Source: Candidatus Woesearchaeota archaeon
Lineage (GTDB): Archaea > Nanobdellota > Nanobdellia > Woesearchaeales > ARS49
DNA: 64,000 nt
Reading direction: 5' to 3'
NCBI GenBank assembly: GCA_019322895.1
Contig: JAHWHZ010000001.1
Location: 558,001 to 622,000 of the forward strand
Shown: positions 1 through 8,150 of the stretch, one piece after another
How positions within the stretch are numbered: position 1 is the stretch's first letter
Layout: every line of letters begins with the position of its first letter
The notes under the pieces: generated by a model
Databases searched by the model: none
Told to the model about the DNA's origin: nothing
Seen by the model: only the letters and a program-made list of their open reading frames with translations
Program-made: the position numbers and the translations under genes

Positions 1-572
1 TAAGATTCATAATAAAAGAAGTCCTTAAGAAGCATAAAGAAGAATTAAAGATATTAAAAAGGGACATAAAGCTTTTAGAGCATTATGCCAAGGCAAAATA
101 TCCTACAATTACATATGATGAGGCATTAAAGATACTGAAAGAAAAATATAAGATGAAGATTCCTTGGGGCAAGGACCTCAGGACAATAGAGGAAGATAAG
201 ATTACCAAGCATTTTAATGCTCCTGTTGTTGTGACGCATTATCCTACTGAGACAATGGCTTTTTACAAGCCTCCAGAGCCAAAGAAGCCTGAGGTGGCAA
301 GGTGTTTTGACATGCTCGCTCCAGAGGGTTATGTTGAGATAGTGGGCGGCTCTGAAAGAAGTCTTGATATAAAGTATATGACCAAGCGTTTGAAGGCTAT
401 GGGAGAAGATCCTAAGAATTATTCATGGTATTTTGATTTGCGAAAATTTGGCTCAGTTATTCATTCAGGCTATGGGGTGGGAGTTGAAAGGGTTGTTGCA
501 TGGATTTGTGGTTTAGATAACATAAAGGATGCAATACCTTTTCCTAGGACTATGCTGAGAAAAAGTCCTTGA
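1..572 (+). CDS. asnS: Asparaginyl-tRNA synthetase, C-terminal part (5' end outside window)
   Basis: Charges tRNA-Asn with asparagine in the cytoplasm. The reading frame is open from base 3, so the gene starts upstream of the window and only about 190 C-terminal residues are present. The C-terminal class II core is visible: the glycine-rich GYGVGVERVVAWICGL segment and the motif 3 ending IPFPRT. The WICGLDNIKDAIPFPRT form matches AsnRS rather than AspRS (AspRS usually has LFPRD). An own AsnRS fits with GatDE later in the window serving only Gln-tRNA(Gln) formation. DedA follows 11 bases downstream on the same strand. Confidence 0.88.
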   Translation, partial: RFIIKEVLKKHKEELKILKRDIKLLEHYAKAKYPTITYDEALKILKEKYKMKIPWGKDLRTIEEDKITKHFNAPVVVTHYPTETMAFYKPPEPKKPEVARCFDMLAPEGYVEIVGGSERSLDIKYMTKRLKAMGEDPKNYSWYFDLRKFGSVIHSGYGVGVERVVAWICGLDNIKDAIPFPRTMLRKSP

Positions 573-583
573 AAATTTAGAAA

Positions 584-1444
584 ATGATAGAAGAAGTATT
601 AGCTGTCTACTTGATGCACTTATCTTATTCTGCACTAGTTATTATTCCAGTAATCTCAAGCCTTGGTTTTCCTTTTTCAGAAGAGCTTGTTTTGCTGGGA
701 GCAGGTTATCTTGCTTCATCTGGCTTTATTGACTGGAATCTGGGGCTTTTGTTTTGCCTGATTGGCCTTCTGGCAGGGGATAATACGGGTTATATCATCG
801 GCAGGCAGGGTGGAAAGCTTTTCAATCTGATAGTTTCTGAGAGAAGATTGAGAAAAGCAAAAAAGTTTTTCAACAAGTGGGGTGCAAAAGCAGTATTTTT
901 TGCAAGGTTTGTGCCAGGCCCGCGTTTCTTGACGCCAATAATCGCCGGAGCGTCAAGAATGCCTTGGAGAAGATTCTTTTTTTACAATGCTCTCGGCGCA
1001 GTTATTGTGGTGCCTATAGGAATGACGATCGGTTATTATATTGGCGTTAGCATGGACCAGATCATCGGCTTTACCCAGGAATTGAACATACTTATTTTTG
1101 TTGCTCTTTTGATTTTATTGTCCTTTGCTTCAATATTTATTTGCGTATTCAGGAAAAAAATCAGGAAAAAAGTAAGGGAAAGCAATTTCTTTGACAGGTG
1201 GCTCAAGAAAGGGGAAGAGCCTTACCAGATGATCACTTTCGGCAATCCTGATTCTTCTGCCCGAAGGATTGTGGCGAAGATAAGGAAAGCAGACGGCAAG
1301 GTGAATTTTATTGTAAGCCATGTCAAGGCAGGTTATGTAAAAAAGTTTATAAAGCTGAAGCGATGGTTATCTATGAGAAGATACAATGCTCTTGTCAAGA
1401 AGTTGGCAAAGCACAGAAAACACAAGATTGAAGAATGGGAATAA
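584..1444 (+). CDS. DedA/SNARE-associated family membrane protein
   Basis: A 286-residue membrane protein of the DedA family, linked elsewhere to lipid flipping and membrane homeostasis. The family signature is present: an early proline-glycine turn followed by acidic residues (FPFSEEL), GDNTGYIIGRQGG near residue 65, and the FARFVPGPRFLTPIIAGASRMPW motif region near residue 105. Several hydrophobic segments lie before about residue 190. A basic soluble tail of about 95 residues follows and is longer than in typical DedA proteins; its role is unknown. It overlaps the next gene by 10 bases, which suggests cotranscription. Confidence 0.85.
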   Translation: MIEEVLAVYLMHLSYSALVIIPVISSLGFPFSEELVLLGAGYLASSGFIDWNLGLLFCLIGLLAGDNTGYIIGRQGGKLFNLIVSERRLRKAKKFFNKWGAKAVFFARFVPGPRFLTPIIAGASRMPWRRFFFYNALGAVIVVPIGMTIGYYIGVSMDQIIGFTQELNILIFVALLILLSFASIFICVFRKKIRKKVRESNFFDRWLKKGEEPYQMITFGNPDSSARRIVAKIRKADGKVNFIVSHVKAGYVKKFIKLKRWLSMRRYNALVKKLAKHRKHKIEEWE

Positions 1445-2100
1445 AACCAATAATCGGCTTTGATTTTGACGGATCTATCATTCGTTCTATTGCTAGTGAT
1501 AAGGCTCACTTTGAATGGTTCAAGGTAATGAGTGTTCTTCTGAAAGATCCTAAAGTAAAAAGACTTGCAGGGAAAAAAGATTATTTTCCAGATGTTTACA
1601 GATTGATGGAAAGATACACAGGACTAAGCAAGAAAAACGCATTTGAAAGAGGCATTAGCACAAGGATTGCCAGAAATCTATACCAGCTTGCCATGCTTGG
1701 CCCTGCAAACAAGTACAAGAAGAAATTGTTGTTCAAGGATGTTGCAAAAGTAGTGCTGCAGTTAAAGAAAAAATACAAGGTTGCGCTTATCACCACGGTT
1801 CCTGGCGATATTGTACTGCCTATGCTGCGTTTAATCAAGTTTGACAAGTTTGATATAGTCCACACAACTCCTATTGATGAAAAACCCTCAAAATTCACAG
1901 CACTGAAACGCTTTTCAAGAAAATATAAAAAGCCAGCGCTTTACATCGGCAACAGCGCAGAGGATATTGATGCATGCAAAAAACTAAAGATTAAATCTGT
2001 TCTTGCAAAGTGGGGCAAATATGATAAAGAAGCGGTTAGCAAAGCAGATTATACTGCAAAAAATGCAGCAGAACTGAAAAAAATAATAGAAAACTTATAA
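1435..2100 (+). CDS. HAD-superfamily hydrolase
   Basis: A 221-residue HAD phosphatase-like protein. Motif I is GFDFDGSI near residue 8, with the two aspartates expected for the nucleophile and the acid/base. Motif II is the threonine-bearing ALITTVP near residue 118. A late YIGNSAEDIDACK supplies the acidic motif IV. The lysine-rich cap suggests a nucleotide or phosphorylated substrate, but the substrate cannot be named. The start overlaps the DedA gene, and its end overlaps the convergent mre11 end by 6 bases. Confidence 0.75.
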   Translation: MGIKPIIGFDFDGSIIRSIASDKAHFEWFKVMSVLLKDPKVKRLAGKKDYFPDVYRLMERYTGLSKKNAFERGISTRIARNLYQLAMLGPANKYKKKLLFKDVAKVVLQLKKKYKVALITTVPGDIVLPMLRLIKFDKFDIVHTTPIDEKPSKFTALKRFSRKYKKPALYIGNSAEDIDACKKLKIKSVLAKWGKYDKEAVSKADYTAKNAAELKKIIENL

Positions 2101-3303
2101 CTCAAGCACCACATCAACATCTGTCTTGATTCTGTTTTCAAAATCAGCTGTTTTTTCTCCTTCTTCTTTTTCTGCAGAGAGCATCTGTATCAGTTCTCTT
2201 GTGAGTTCTTTCTCTTTTTCCGCGTCAAACACTCCTAATTGTCCTGCGTGCTCGTTTATTGTTGTCTCTTCTATCTCTTCGACAGAGCTTTTGCTTGTCT
2301 TTATCTCTTCAAATTCTTTTGAGACCAGCTTGTTTGTGTTCTTCATCACAAAATATGCTTTTTCTGAGTATGCCTTGCTGAAGAATTCCTTGAATTTTAT
2401 ATCAGAAGGCTTTCCTGTTCTTAAACATCCTTTTGCCCGCAAGGTAATGATTTTGTCTTTCAGCTCTTTTCCTTTCAACAAGTCCAATAATTCTATGTTT
2501 GCTTCTTCAGGCGTCTTGTTTTCGCACTCAAGCTCAAAGCTTTCAACTGGATGCGGCTCTATTTTCAGGTGCTGTATGTGGCCGTTGTCAACGATCACAA
2601 AGCTTCCTTTTTTCAATTTCTCTAATTCTGAAAAAGAGTTTGGATATATCGGCCCTGGATACACGATGTTTTCATATCCTGCAATTGTTTTCTTGTCGAT
2701 TATGTGCACATGTCCCCCCGCATAATAATTAAAATTCTTAGGCAGTAAAGAAACAGGCATTGCATCCATCTTTTCAAGCCCTGCAGGCTTTAGTTCAGAA
2801 AGTGCTGAATGGAACATGAATATCTTGTATCTTGTTGTTTTTTCTTCAAGATGCGCCTTATCAAGATGATAAAAATAATTTTTTTCAAGCCCCCCCTTTT
2901 TCCCAAGCAAACCAGCTATTTTTATTTTTGTTTTAGGGTCAAGTATGAAGTCAAGCTTTAGTTTTCCCTCGACTTCCTGCCCTTTGCATACATTCTGCAT
3001 CAGTCCTGCGCTCTCAAGTACGTCAAGTATTGTCTTGCCAGATGAGCTGAAGTCATGGCTGCCTGGAATAATATACACAGGAATCTTTTTGTCAGCCAAT
3101 TGTTTTAGTTTTTCAACAACAATCCTGAGGCAGTCCATTGGAGGCATTGCTGTGTTGAACAAGTCTCCTGCTATAAGCACAAAATCCACGCTCGCCTTCA
3201 GGCAGTAGTCTATAACAGAAACAAATGATTTCGTATTGACTGCTCTTAGCTTCGGCTCTCTCCAGGCCCCCACATGGCAGTCTGCAATGTGTGCAAACTT
3301 CAT
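2095..3303 (-). CDS. mre11: Mre11-like DNA double-strand break repair nuclease
   Basis: A calcineurin-type phosphoesterase that processes DNA ends with Rad50. The 402-residue protein starts FAHIADCHVG and carries DFVLIAGDLFN and PGSHDFS for metal binding, followed by the later histidine motif AGGHVHI. A capping region follows, and the C-terminus is rich in glutamate and lysine. In many archaea mre11 sits with rad50, herA and nurA. Here HerA lies upstream on the same strand (56-base gap), but neither rad50 nor nurA is adjacent. On the downstream side the neighbour is convergent, so those partners must be elsewhere. Confidence 0.86.
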   Translation of the reverse strand: MKFAHIADCHVGAWREPKLRAVNTKSFVSVIDYCLKASVDFVLIAGDLFNTAMPPMDCLRIVVEKLKQLADKKIPVYIIPGSHDFSSSGKTILDVLESAGLMQNVCKGQEVEGKLKLDFILDPKTKIKIAGLLGKKGGLEKNYFYHLDKAHLEEKTTRYKIFMFHSALSELKPAGLEKMDAMPVSLLPKNFNYYAGGHVHIIDKKTIAGYENIVYPGPIYPNSFSELEKLKKGSFVIVDNGHIQHLKIEPHPVESFELECENKTPEEANIELLDLLKGKELKDKIITLRAKGCLRTGKPSDIKFKEFFSKAYSEKAYFVMKNTNKLVSKEFEEIKTSKSSVEEIEETTINEHAGQLGVFDAEKEKELTRELIQMLSAEKEEGEKTADFENRIKTDVDVVLEL

Positions 3304-3358
3304 ATCAGCAGGAAAGCGTCTGATGTTTTTAAGTTTTTAGCGTCTGCAAAATATGTGT

Positions 3359-4882
3359 TTAATGCAGCTTTACTCCTGAGAAATCCTGCTTTACTTCCGT
3401 GTTCTTTTTCTTGACGATGTTGTCAAAGAAAGGTATCTTTACAGGTATTGCGAATTTTGCGAAGTTAGAGCTCACTATTGCCTCGCCTACATCCAGTGAT
3501 GCGATATTTCTTTCATCAGAGCTTAAGTCTTGCGCAGCGCTTTCAATCAATGCCTGCCGTTCTGGCTTTAGTTCTACTCCGAGGATTATTTTTGTGTTCA
3601 TGTTTGCAAGGATGTCTCTTGGTATAAGGCTTGGCAGCTGCGTTATTGCTGTCAGGCCTATCTTGAATTTTCTTCCTTCTCTTGCGATTGTTGAGAACAC
3701 GTTTGCTCCTTTTTCCAGTGCTTCTTTTCCAAGCACTCTCGGGGCCTCCTCGAGCACGATTGATATCACAGGCTTCTGCTTAAGCTCGTCTGAAGTGCAG
3801 TTCTTGTGCCTGCTCAATGCTTTTGCCGCAATCACACTGCCTATCAATATCTCTACTGCCCCCTCAAATTCAGAGGTGTCTATTATCACCATCTTTCCCT
3901 GCTCAAGCTCTTCAATGATGTCTTTTACAGTAGTCTCTCCTGCTTCTGTGTCAAATATTCCTTTGCAGATTATTGTCTCATTTTCTACATTGAGATTTAA
4001 TATCTGCAGCAGTTTCCTTCTTATTACGTCTGTTGTTGCTTCGATGAACTTGACATCAAGCGGTTTTTCAAGGACAATTGCAGTTATCCATTCTTTTTCA
4101 TATTTCCTGTAATACGCTGCAAGAGCCTGCTTTTGAGCATCGCTCCAGTAAGCCACGCCGTTAAAATGATTTGGAGCAAGTGTTTTAAGGTTTATCTTGA
4201 GTGTCTTGCATCCTGCAGGAGGATTTCTTGGAGTGTAATAGACAAGCTTTTCTTTTGCTTGCAGGTGGTCTTTCATTCCAGGCTTTGTTCTTCCGTAATA
4301 TTCGTCATGAGGGTCAAGCACCAAAAAACTGCAGTAGTCCTGTGCAATCGTGTGCCATAAAAGATTGCTCATCAAGACGCTTTTTCCCCGCCCCGTTGTT
4401 CCTGATATCAATATGTGGTGGCTTAATGCTTTTTTTCCGTCAAGATAGATCGGCAGGTCAAGTGTATTTGTGCCGCTGCGCAGGTTTCCGATAAAAAACT
4501 TGCTGCTGGTGCTTGTCAGAAGAAAATCAAAATCCTCTTTTACGACCTCGCGCACTTCTGAGAAAAAGTTCGGCAAAGTCTTTGATGCAACTGCCTTATT
4601 GCTTTTGATTGTCACGAGGCTTTTTATTTTTGCAAGGATATAATTGCGGAGGTTTGCATCCATCAGTTCTATGTTAGAGTCTTCTTCAAGCCGCAGGCCT
4701 GAAACTAATTCAAGGTTCTGCTGGCTCAGCTGGGAGCCGTAGCCAAGGTCAAAGACCTGGAACAATATTTTTTGATCAGGCAGGTCTGCAATCAACAGCT
4801 CGCCCAGCTCCAGCTTCTTGCCTGTCTTTTCCCTGACAATGATATTGCCGAATTCCCCGGATATTATCAAACCCTGTGTCAT
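3359..4882 (-). CDS. herA: HerA-type DNA translocase ATPase
   Basis: A hexameric DNA pump of the HerA/FtsK superfamily that works with NurA and Mre11-Rad50 in end resection. The 507-residue protein has an N-terminal HAS-like barrel, Walker A ISGTTGRGKSVLMSN near residue 160, and Walker B SIVLEEAPRVL near residue 370, followed by the AREGRKFKIGLTAITQLP helicase segment. The C-terminus is basic. The gene is the first of a two-gene herA-mre11 unit on the minus strand. A TATA-like stretch lies in the divergent region shared with the gene at 4974. Confidence 0.85.
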   Translation of the reverse strand: MTQGLIISGEFGNIIVREKTGKKLELGELLIADLPDQKILFQVFDLGYGSQLSQQNLELVSGLRLEEDSNIELMDANLRNYILAKIKSLVTIKSNKAVASKTLPNFFSEVREVVKEDFDFLLTSTSSKFFIGNLRSGTNTLDLPIYLDGKKALSHHILISGTTGRGKSVLMSNLLWHTIAQDYCSFLVLDPHDEYYGRTKPGMKDHLQAKEKLVYYTPRNPPAGCKTLKINLKTLAPNHFNGVAYWSDAQKQALAAYYRKYEKEWITAIVLEKPLDVKFIEATTDVIRRKLLQILNLNVENETIICKGIFDTEAGETTVKDIIEELEQGKMVIIDTSEFEGAVEILIGSVIAAKALSRHKNCTSDELKQKPVISIVLEEAPRVLGKEALEKGANVFSTIAREGRKFKIGLTAITQLPSLIPRDILANMNTKIILGVELKPERQALIESAAQDLSSDERNIASLDVGEAIVSSNFAKFAIPVKIPFFDNIVKKKNTEVKQDFSGVKLH

Positions 4883-4943
4883 AAAAATGGATATCCTCCT
4901 GTATTTTATAAATATTTATATTGTGCAATCATAAACAAAAAAA

Positions 4944-4955
4944 TTTATATATTTA
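4944..4955 (+). promoter_or_regulatory. TATA box for the 82-residue basic protein
   Basis: The sequence TTTATATATTTA lies about 30 bases before the ATG at 4974, the spacing expected for a leaderless archaeal transcript. No Shine-Dalgarno sequence precedes the ATG. Confidence 0.6.
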
Positions 4956-4973
4956 AGAGTCAAAAGACAAGCT

Positions 4974-5222
4974 ATGGCAGATTATCTGCAGAAAAAGAAG
5001 GTGAAAAAAGCTCTTGAAAAAGCAAGAGAGCTGGAGAAAGAGCACGTTCTAACTCCTAAAGAAGAGATTGAATTGCAGAAAGAAGCAGTCTCTCTTTCTG
5101 AAAAACTTAAAAAGCTTCTTAAGCCTGCCTGGTTTGTTTCTCCGCCTAAACGCCGTGCAAAAGCAGTGAAGAAAAAGGTTAAGAAAAAGACCAGGAAGAA
5201 AGCCAAGAAAAAGAAGAAATAG
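4974..5222 (+). CDS. Small lysine-tailed protein, candidate nucleic-acid binder
   Basis: An 82-residue protein of unrecognised family. Residues 1-50 look like a charged helical hairpin or coiled coil. A short aromatic and proline patch (PAWFVSPPKRR) follows, and the last 25 residues are almost all lysine, arginine and alanine. Such a tail resembles histone H1 or bacterial HU-tail extensions and suggests DNA or RNA binding; this is inference. A leaderless start follows a clear TATA box. The next gene also ends in a polylysine tail, so the two may act on the same nucleic acid. Confidence 0.65.
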   Translation: MADYLQKKKVKKALEKARELEKEHVLTPKEEIELQKEAVSLSEKLKKLLKPAWFVSPPKRRAKAVKKKVKKKTRKKAKKKKK

Positions 5223-5337
5223 ACGAAAAGTTTATAAACAAGAAAGTTTTTTATACGATAATTCAGGTGATTTATCGTCTGAAAAAGGGAGGGGTTTCAT
5301 ACTCCAGATAAAAAATTAAAAAGAGGAGGGTAAAAAA

Positions 5338-5649
5338 ATGGCAGAAAAAGTTGCAAAAGTTGGCGTACGAAAAGCCACTGGATATCTATACTTTGTGGAT
5401 AAAAGAGGAGACGTATCCAGAGCTAAAATGGCTAGAGGCCGCAAGAAAGGAGCTAAAAAGATAGAAAAAGTAGCTAAAGTTGGTGTCAAGAAAGCTAAAG
5501 GATACCTATACTTTATCGACTCAAGAGGAGATATCTCAAGAGCAAAGATGGCTCGCGGCGGCCGTAAGAAGAAAAAGAAAAAGGCCAAGAAAAAAGTAAA
5601 GAAGAAGAAAAAGAAAAAGAAGAAGGCCAAAAAGAAGAAGAAAAGGTAA
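5338..5649 (+). CDS. Tandem-repeat polylysine protein, candidate chromatin protein
   Basis: A 103-residue protein made of two near-identical repeats of about 33 residues (roughly 3-35 and 42-74). Each holds EKVAKVGV, then GYLYF, an acidic GD pair and SRAKMARG. A tail of about 28 residues is nearly pure lysine. It is preceded by a strong Shine-Dalgarno sequence GAGGAGGGT and a TATA-like element near 5229. I do not recognise a named family. Composition and repeat structure suggest an abundant nucleoid or RNA-coating protein, by inference only. It is separate from the known archaeal chromatin proteins Alba, Cren7, Sul7, CC1 and histones as far as can be judged by eye. Confidence 0.7.
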   Translation: MAEKVAKVGVRKATGYLYFVDKRGDVSRAKMARGRKKGAKKIEKVAKVGVKKAKGYLYFIDSRGDISRAKMARGGRKKKKKKAKKKVKKKKKKKKKAKKKKKR

Positions 5650-5757
5650 TTCTTTTTTCTAATTCTTTTTTTTATAATTTTTATATATACCCTGCAATAG
5701 AAAAGTATATAAACTAACTAGTTAAACCAAAAAATATTGCAATAAAAGGTGGTTTGA

Positions 5758-6396
5758 GTGCTTAACGTGCTAAAAAAGATATTGAATTTGTTCCTTAGCG
5801 ACTGGTTTAGCGCTAAAAAAGATGTAAAGCTAGGCCTTTATGGCCCGCCTAATTCTGGAAAGACAACTCTTGCAAACAGGATCTGCAAGGATTGGCTTGG
5901 AGAAGAGATGGGCTCTACAAGCAATGTTCCGCACGAGACAAGAGAGATACAAGTAAAAGAGCAGATAACCTTAAAATCAAAGGACGGCAAGAAAGAGCTG
6001 CTGTTTAATCTGGTGGACACTCCTGGAATCGCTACAAAGATAGATTATGAGGACTTCTTGAAAGCAGGAATGACTGAGAAAAAAGCAAAGAAAAGAGCTA
6101 AAGAAGCGACAAAAGGCGTTATTGAGGCAATCAAGTGGCTTGATGAGATGGATACAGTATTGGTTGTGCTTGATTCTACAAAAGATCCGTATTCACAGGT
6201 CAATATCACTATTATAGGAAATCTTGCTGCAAGAGACATTCCTGTCTTGATTGTGGCAAACAAGTCTGATCTAAAGAAATCCAACTTAAAGAAGGTTCAG
6301 GCAGCATTCCCGCAGTATCCTGTTGTGGGAATATCAGCAAAATACGGAAGAAAAGTAAAAGACTTATATGAGAATATTTTTAAATTGATAAAATAG
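5758..6396 (+). CDS. arvA: Small GTPase ArvA/OapA (archaeal vesiculation GTPase)
   Basis: A 212-residue Ras/Era-like GTPase. Motifs are G1 GPPNSGKTT near residue 28, G3 DTPG near 88, G4 NKSD near 163 and SAK near 187. The GTG start at 5758 follows the Shine-Dalgarno sequence AAAGGTGG. The first 20 residues form an amphipathic stretch (LKKILNLFLSDWF) that could lie on a membrane. In Haloferax the orthologous gene is part of the oapABC/arvABC set, and ArvA is needed for extracellular vesicle formation. Gene order with the next two genes supports the assignment here. Confidence 0.8.
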   Translation: MLNVLKKILNLFLSDWFSAKKDVKLGLYGPPNSGKTTLANRICKDWLGEEMGSTSNVPHETREIQVKEQITLKSKDGKKELLFNLVDTPGIATKIDYEDFLKAGMTEKKAKKRAKEATKGVIEAIKWLDEMDTVLVVLDSTKDPYSQVNITIIGNLAARDIPVLIVANKSDLKKSNLKKVQAAFPQYPVVGISAKYGRKVKDLYENIFKLIK

Positions 6397-6407
6397 GTGA
6401 AAAAAAG

Positions 6408-6794
6408 ATGGTAACACTGCAATTCATGCCGTATACAGAGATTGAAGCTTTAAGCTCAATAGGCAGGATAAGAAAGCTGTTGAACATAGCAAAGCAGAAC
6501 AAGATAGTTCTTTTGCAGGGTCGGCTTAAGAAAGACGAGGAAACAGAGTTGATTAAAGCGACGATGGAAGAGATAAACAAGGAGTTCAAGGGAATAGAGC
6601 TTGCAGTCATCAATCCAAAGCAAGAGGATGTAAGCGGCCTTAACAAGATAAAGAATGATTTTATGGACATGCTGTTAGGAGATCGTTCTGGCATGACCAT
6701 AATCGGGCCGGCAAATGTCGTGAAGTCTATCAAGAAAAATCCTGATAAGATAGAGCTGCTTACAAAAGAAAGGAAGAAAAAGAGGAAGAAATAA
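6408..6794 (+). CDS. arvB: ArvB/OapB family protein (DUF2073)
   Basis: A 128-residue protein of the DUF2073 (OapB/ArvB) family, recognised from its N-terminal FMPYTEIEALSSIGRIRKLL region and the small alpha/beta domain that follows. It is preceded by GGTGAAAAAA and lies 11 bases after arvA. It ends in the ATG of arvC (one-base overlap), so the three genes are translationally coupled. Molecular function is not established; a role as GTPase partner is inferred from conserved synteny. Confidence 0.78.
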   Translation: MVTLQFMPYTEIEALSSIGRIRKLLNIAKQNKIVLLQGRLKKDEETELIKATMEEINKEFKGIELAVINPKQEDVSGLNKIKNDFMDMLLGDRSGMTIIGPANVVKSIKKNPDKIELLTKERKKKRKK

Positions 6795-7174
6795 TGCCTC
6801 ATCAATGCGTTAGATGCGATACATTATATGATGACGGCGCACAGGAAATTCTAAAAGGCTGTCCTTGCGGCGGCAAGTTATTTTTTTATATAAAGAAAGA
6901 GCGTTTAAAGAAGGCCAAAGAAGAAGAAAAAATAACTCTTTCTCCTGAGCAGAAAGAACAGATAGAGAAAGATGTTTATGACATGACTGGCATTGATGAC
7001 AAGGACAAGCCGGTTGTTCTTGATCTCGAATCAATAAGAGTCATCAAGCCAGGCAAGTTTGAGCTTGATCTTGTGCGCCTGTTCAAAGGAGATCCCTTGA
7101 TTTTCAAGCTTGCTTCAGGAAAGTACATAATAGATGTTGCAGAGACCTTCAGGCAGATGCGCAAGAATAAATAG
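6794..7174 (+). CDS. arvC: ArvC/OapC family zinc-ribbon protein (DUF2072)
   Basis: A 126-residue protein with an N-terminal zinc ribbon. CVRC at residues 5-8 and CPCG near residue 23 supply four cysteines. A charged helix follows, then a C-terminal domain with VLDLESIRVIKPGKFELDL. This is the DUF2072 architecture that accompanies ArvA and ArvB. It is the last gene of the operon; the following 80 bases hold two TATA-like stretches for the next transcript. Confidence 0.78.
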   Translation: MPHQCVRCDTLYDDGAQEILKGCPCGGKLFFYIKKERLKKAKEEEKITLSPEQKEQIEKDVYDMTGIDDKDKPVVLDLESIRVIKPGKFELDLVRLFKGDPLIFKLASGKYIIDVAETFRQMRKNK

Positions 7175-7254
7175 AGAAAAAATAAAGAAAGATTTATATA
7201 TTAGAAATAAATTTATATACGTGAGATACTTATAAAAAACTTTGAGGTGATTAT

Positions 7255-7638
7255 ATGACCGAACAAAAAAGCATTGCTTTGGTTATTTTAGGAGTTGTTG
7301 CTATTCTCGCAGTTGTTGGATTAGTACTATTATTCACTAGAACAAGTTCAACTGGTGGAATAGTTACCATGGCTGGATGTGATTCACCAGCAACACCTGT
7401 GCTTGCAGAGCCTGGCGTTAATGACAAATTCCTGAAGATGTATCAAGAGGCAGGATACAGCTGTGTTGTCGCGCCTGGTCAGGATGAATACCGGATGAAG
7501 ACATGGTGCTGTACACCGCCTAGCGGCGTTCCAGTAGACCCACATTACCTGCCTGGTGATGCGCCTATAACCCCAATATCTTATGATATGGTTGAAAGGC
7601 CTGGATACCCAGGATACAGGGGAACCTGGACACCATAA
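7255..7638 (+). CDS. Short membrane-anchored secreted protein, unknown function
   Basis: A 127-residue protein with one N-terminal transmembrane segment (about residues 8-28) and an exported domain with four cysteines (C41, C71, C84, C85). The domain ends rich in proline, tyrosine and glycine. The start follows GAGGTGAT with good spacing and two upstream TATA-like elements. It shares layout with the proteins at 7671, 10698 and 49922: a hydrophobic anchor, a TSSTG-like motif just outside the membrane, then a cysteine-bearing ectodomain. No named family recognised. Confidence 0.65.
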   Translation: MTEQKSIALVILGVVAILAVVGLVLLFTRTSSTGGIVTMAGCDSPATPVLAEPGVNDKFLKMYQEAGYSCVVAPGQDEYRMKTWCCTPPSGVPVDPHYLPGDAPITPISYDMVERPGYPGYRGTWTP

Positions 7639-7670
7639 TTAACTTATTTTTTTTCTTTTAATTTATTAAT

Positions 7671-8150
7671 ATGGTAAAGCATTCTATGCCTGTGTTTTTG
7701 GCGGTTTCTTTAGTTGCAGTAGTTGCGCTTTCTTTGTTTGTCAGCACGCAGTATTCTGGAGGAATTTCTTTTGGGCAGAGAATGACTGGCTATCGCTGTG
7801 TGCAGTTTGCCCAGGATTTTGACAGGGTTGTCAAGAACACCTTGTTTATGGCGCAGGGCGAAGAAAGATATTCCAGAGCATATGAAGTGAGAGAAAATCC
7901 CTGCACAGACAAGACAGAAGAAGGTATTTTAGAGGCAGTAACGCAGACTCCGCCGCTGGAAGGCTATAATCGTTTTGCCTGGATAAATGATGTTTACGGC
8001 TATCAAGGCGGTCCAGAGCCAAAGATAGGCTATATACAGTATTGGCTGTGTTCTGATGATGAGCGCGCCAGGGTTGTTATATCTGGAATAGAAGTATGCA
8101 ATACCTTTGATGATACTTATTCTTTTGAAGAAAATGCTGGTTATTCTTGA
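7671..8150 (+). CDS. Membrane-anchored secreted protein, unknown function
   Basis: A 159-residue protein with an N-terminal anchor (about residues 7-26) followed by a short TG motif (RMTGYRC) and an ectodomain with four cysteines (C42, C76, C127, C141). It lies 32 bases after the 127-residue protein and resembles it in layout, so the two may be an operon. It overlaps the convergent PhoU-type gene by 10 bases. Function not recognised. Confidence 0.6.
   Translation: MVKHSMPVFLAVSLVAVVALSLFVSTQYSGGISFGQRMTGYRCVQFAQDFDRVVKNTLFMAQGEERYSRAYEVRENPCTDKTEEGILEAVTQTPPLEGYNRFAWINDVYGYQGGPEPKIGYIQYWLCSDDERARVVISGIEVCNTFDDTYSFEENAGYS

Noticed and set aside
2126..2725. Plus-strand frame of 199 codons inside mre11
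   Set aside because: Antisense shadow of a conserved gene with serine- and phenylalanine-rich product.
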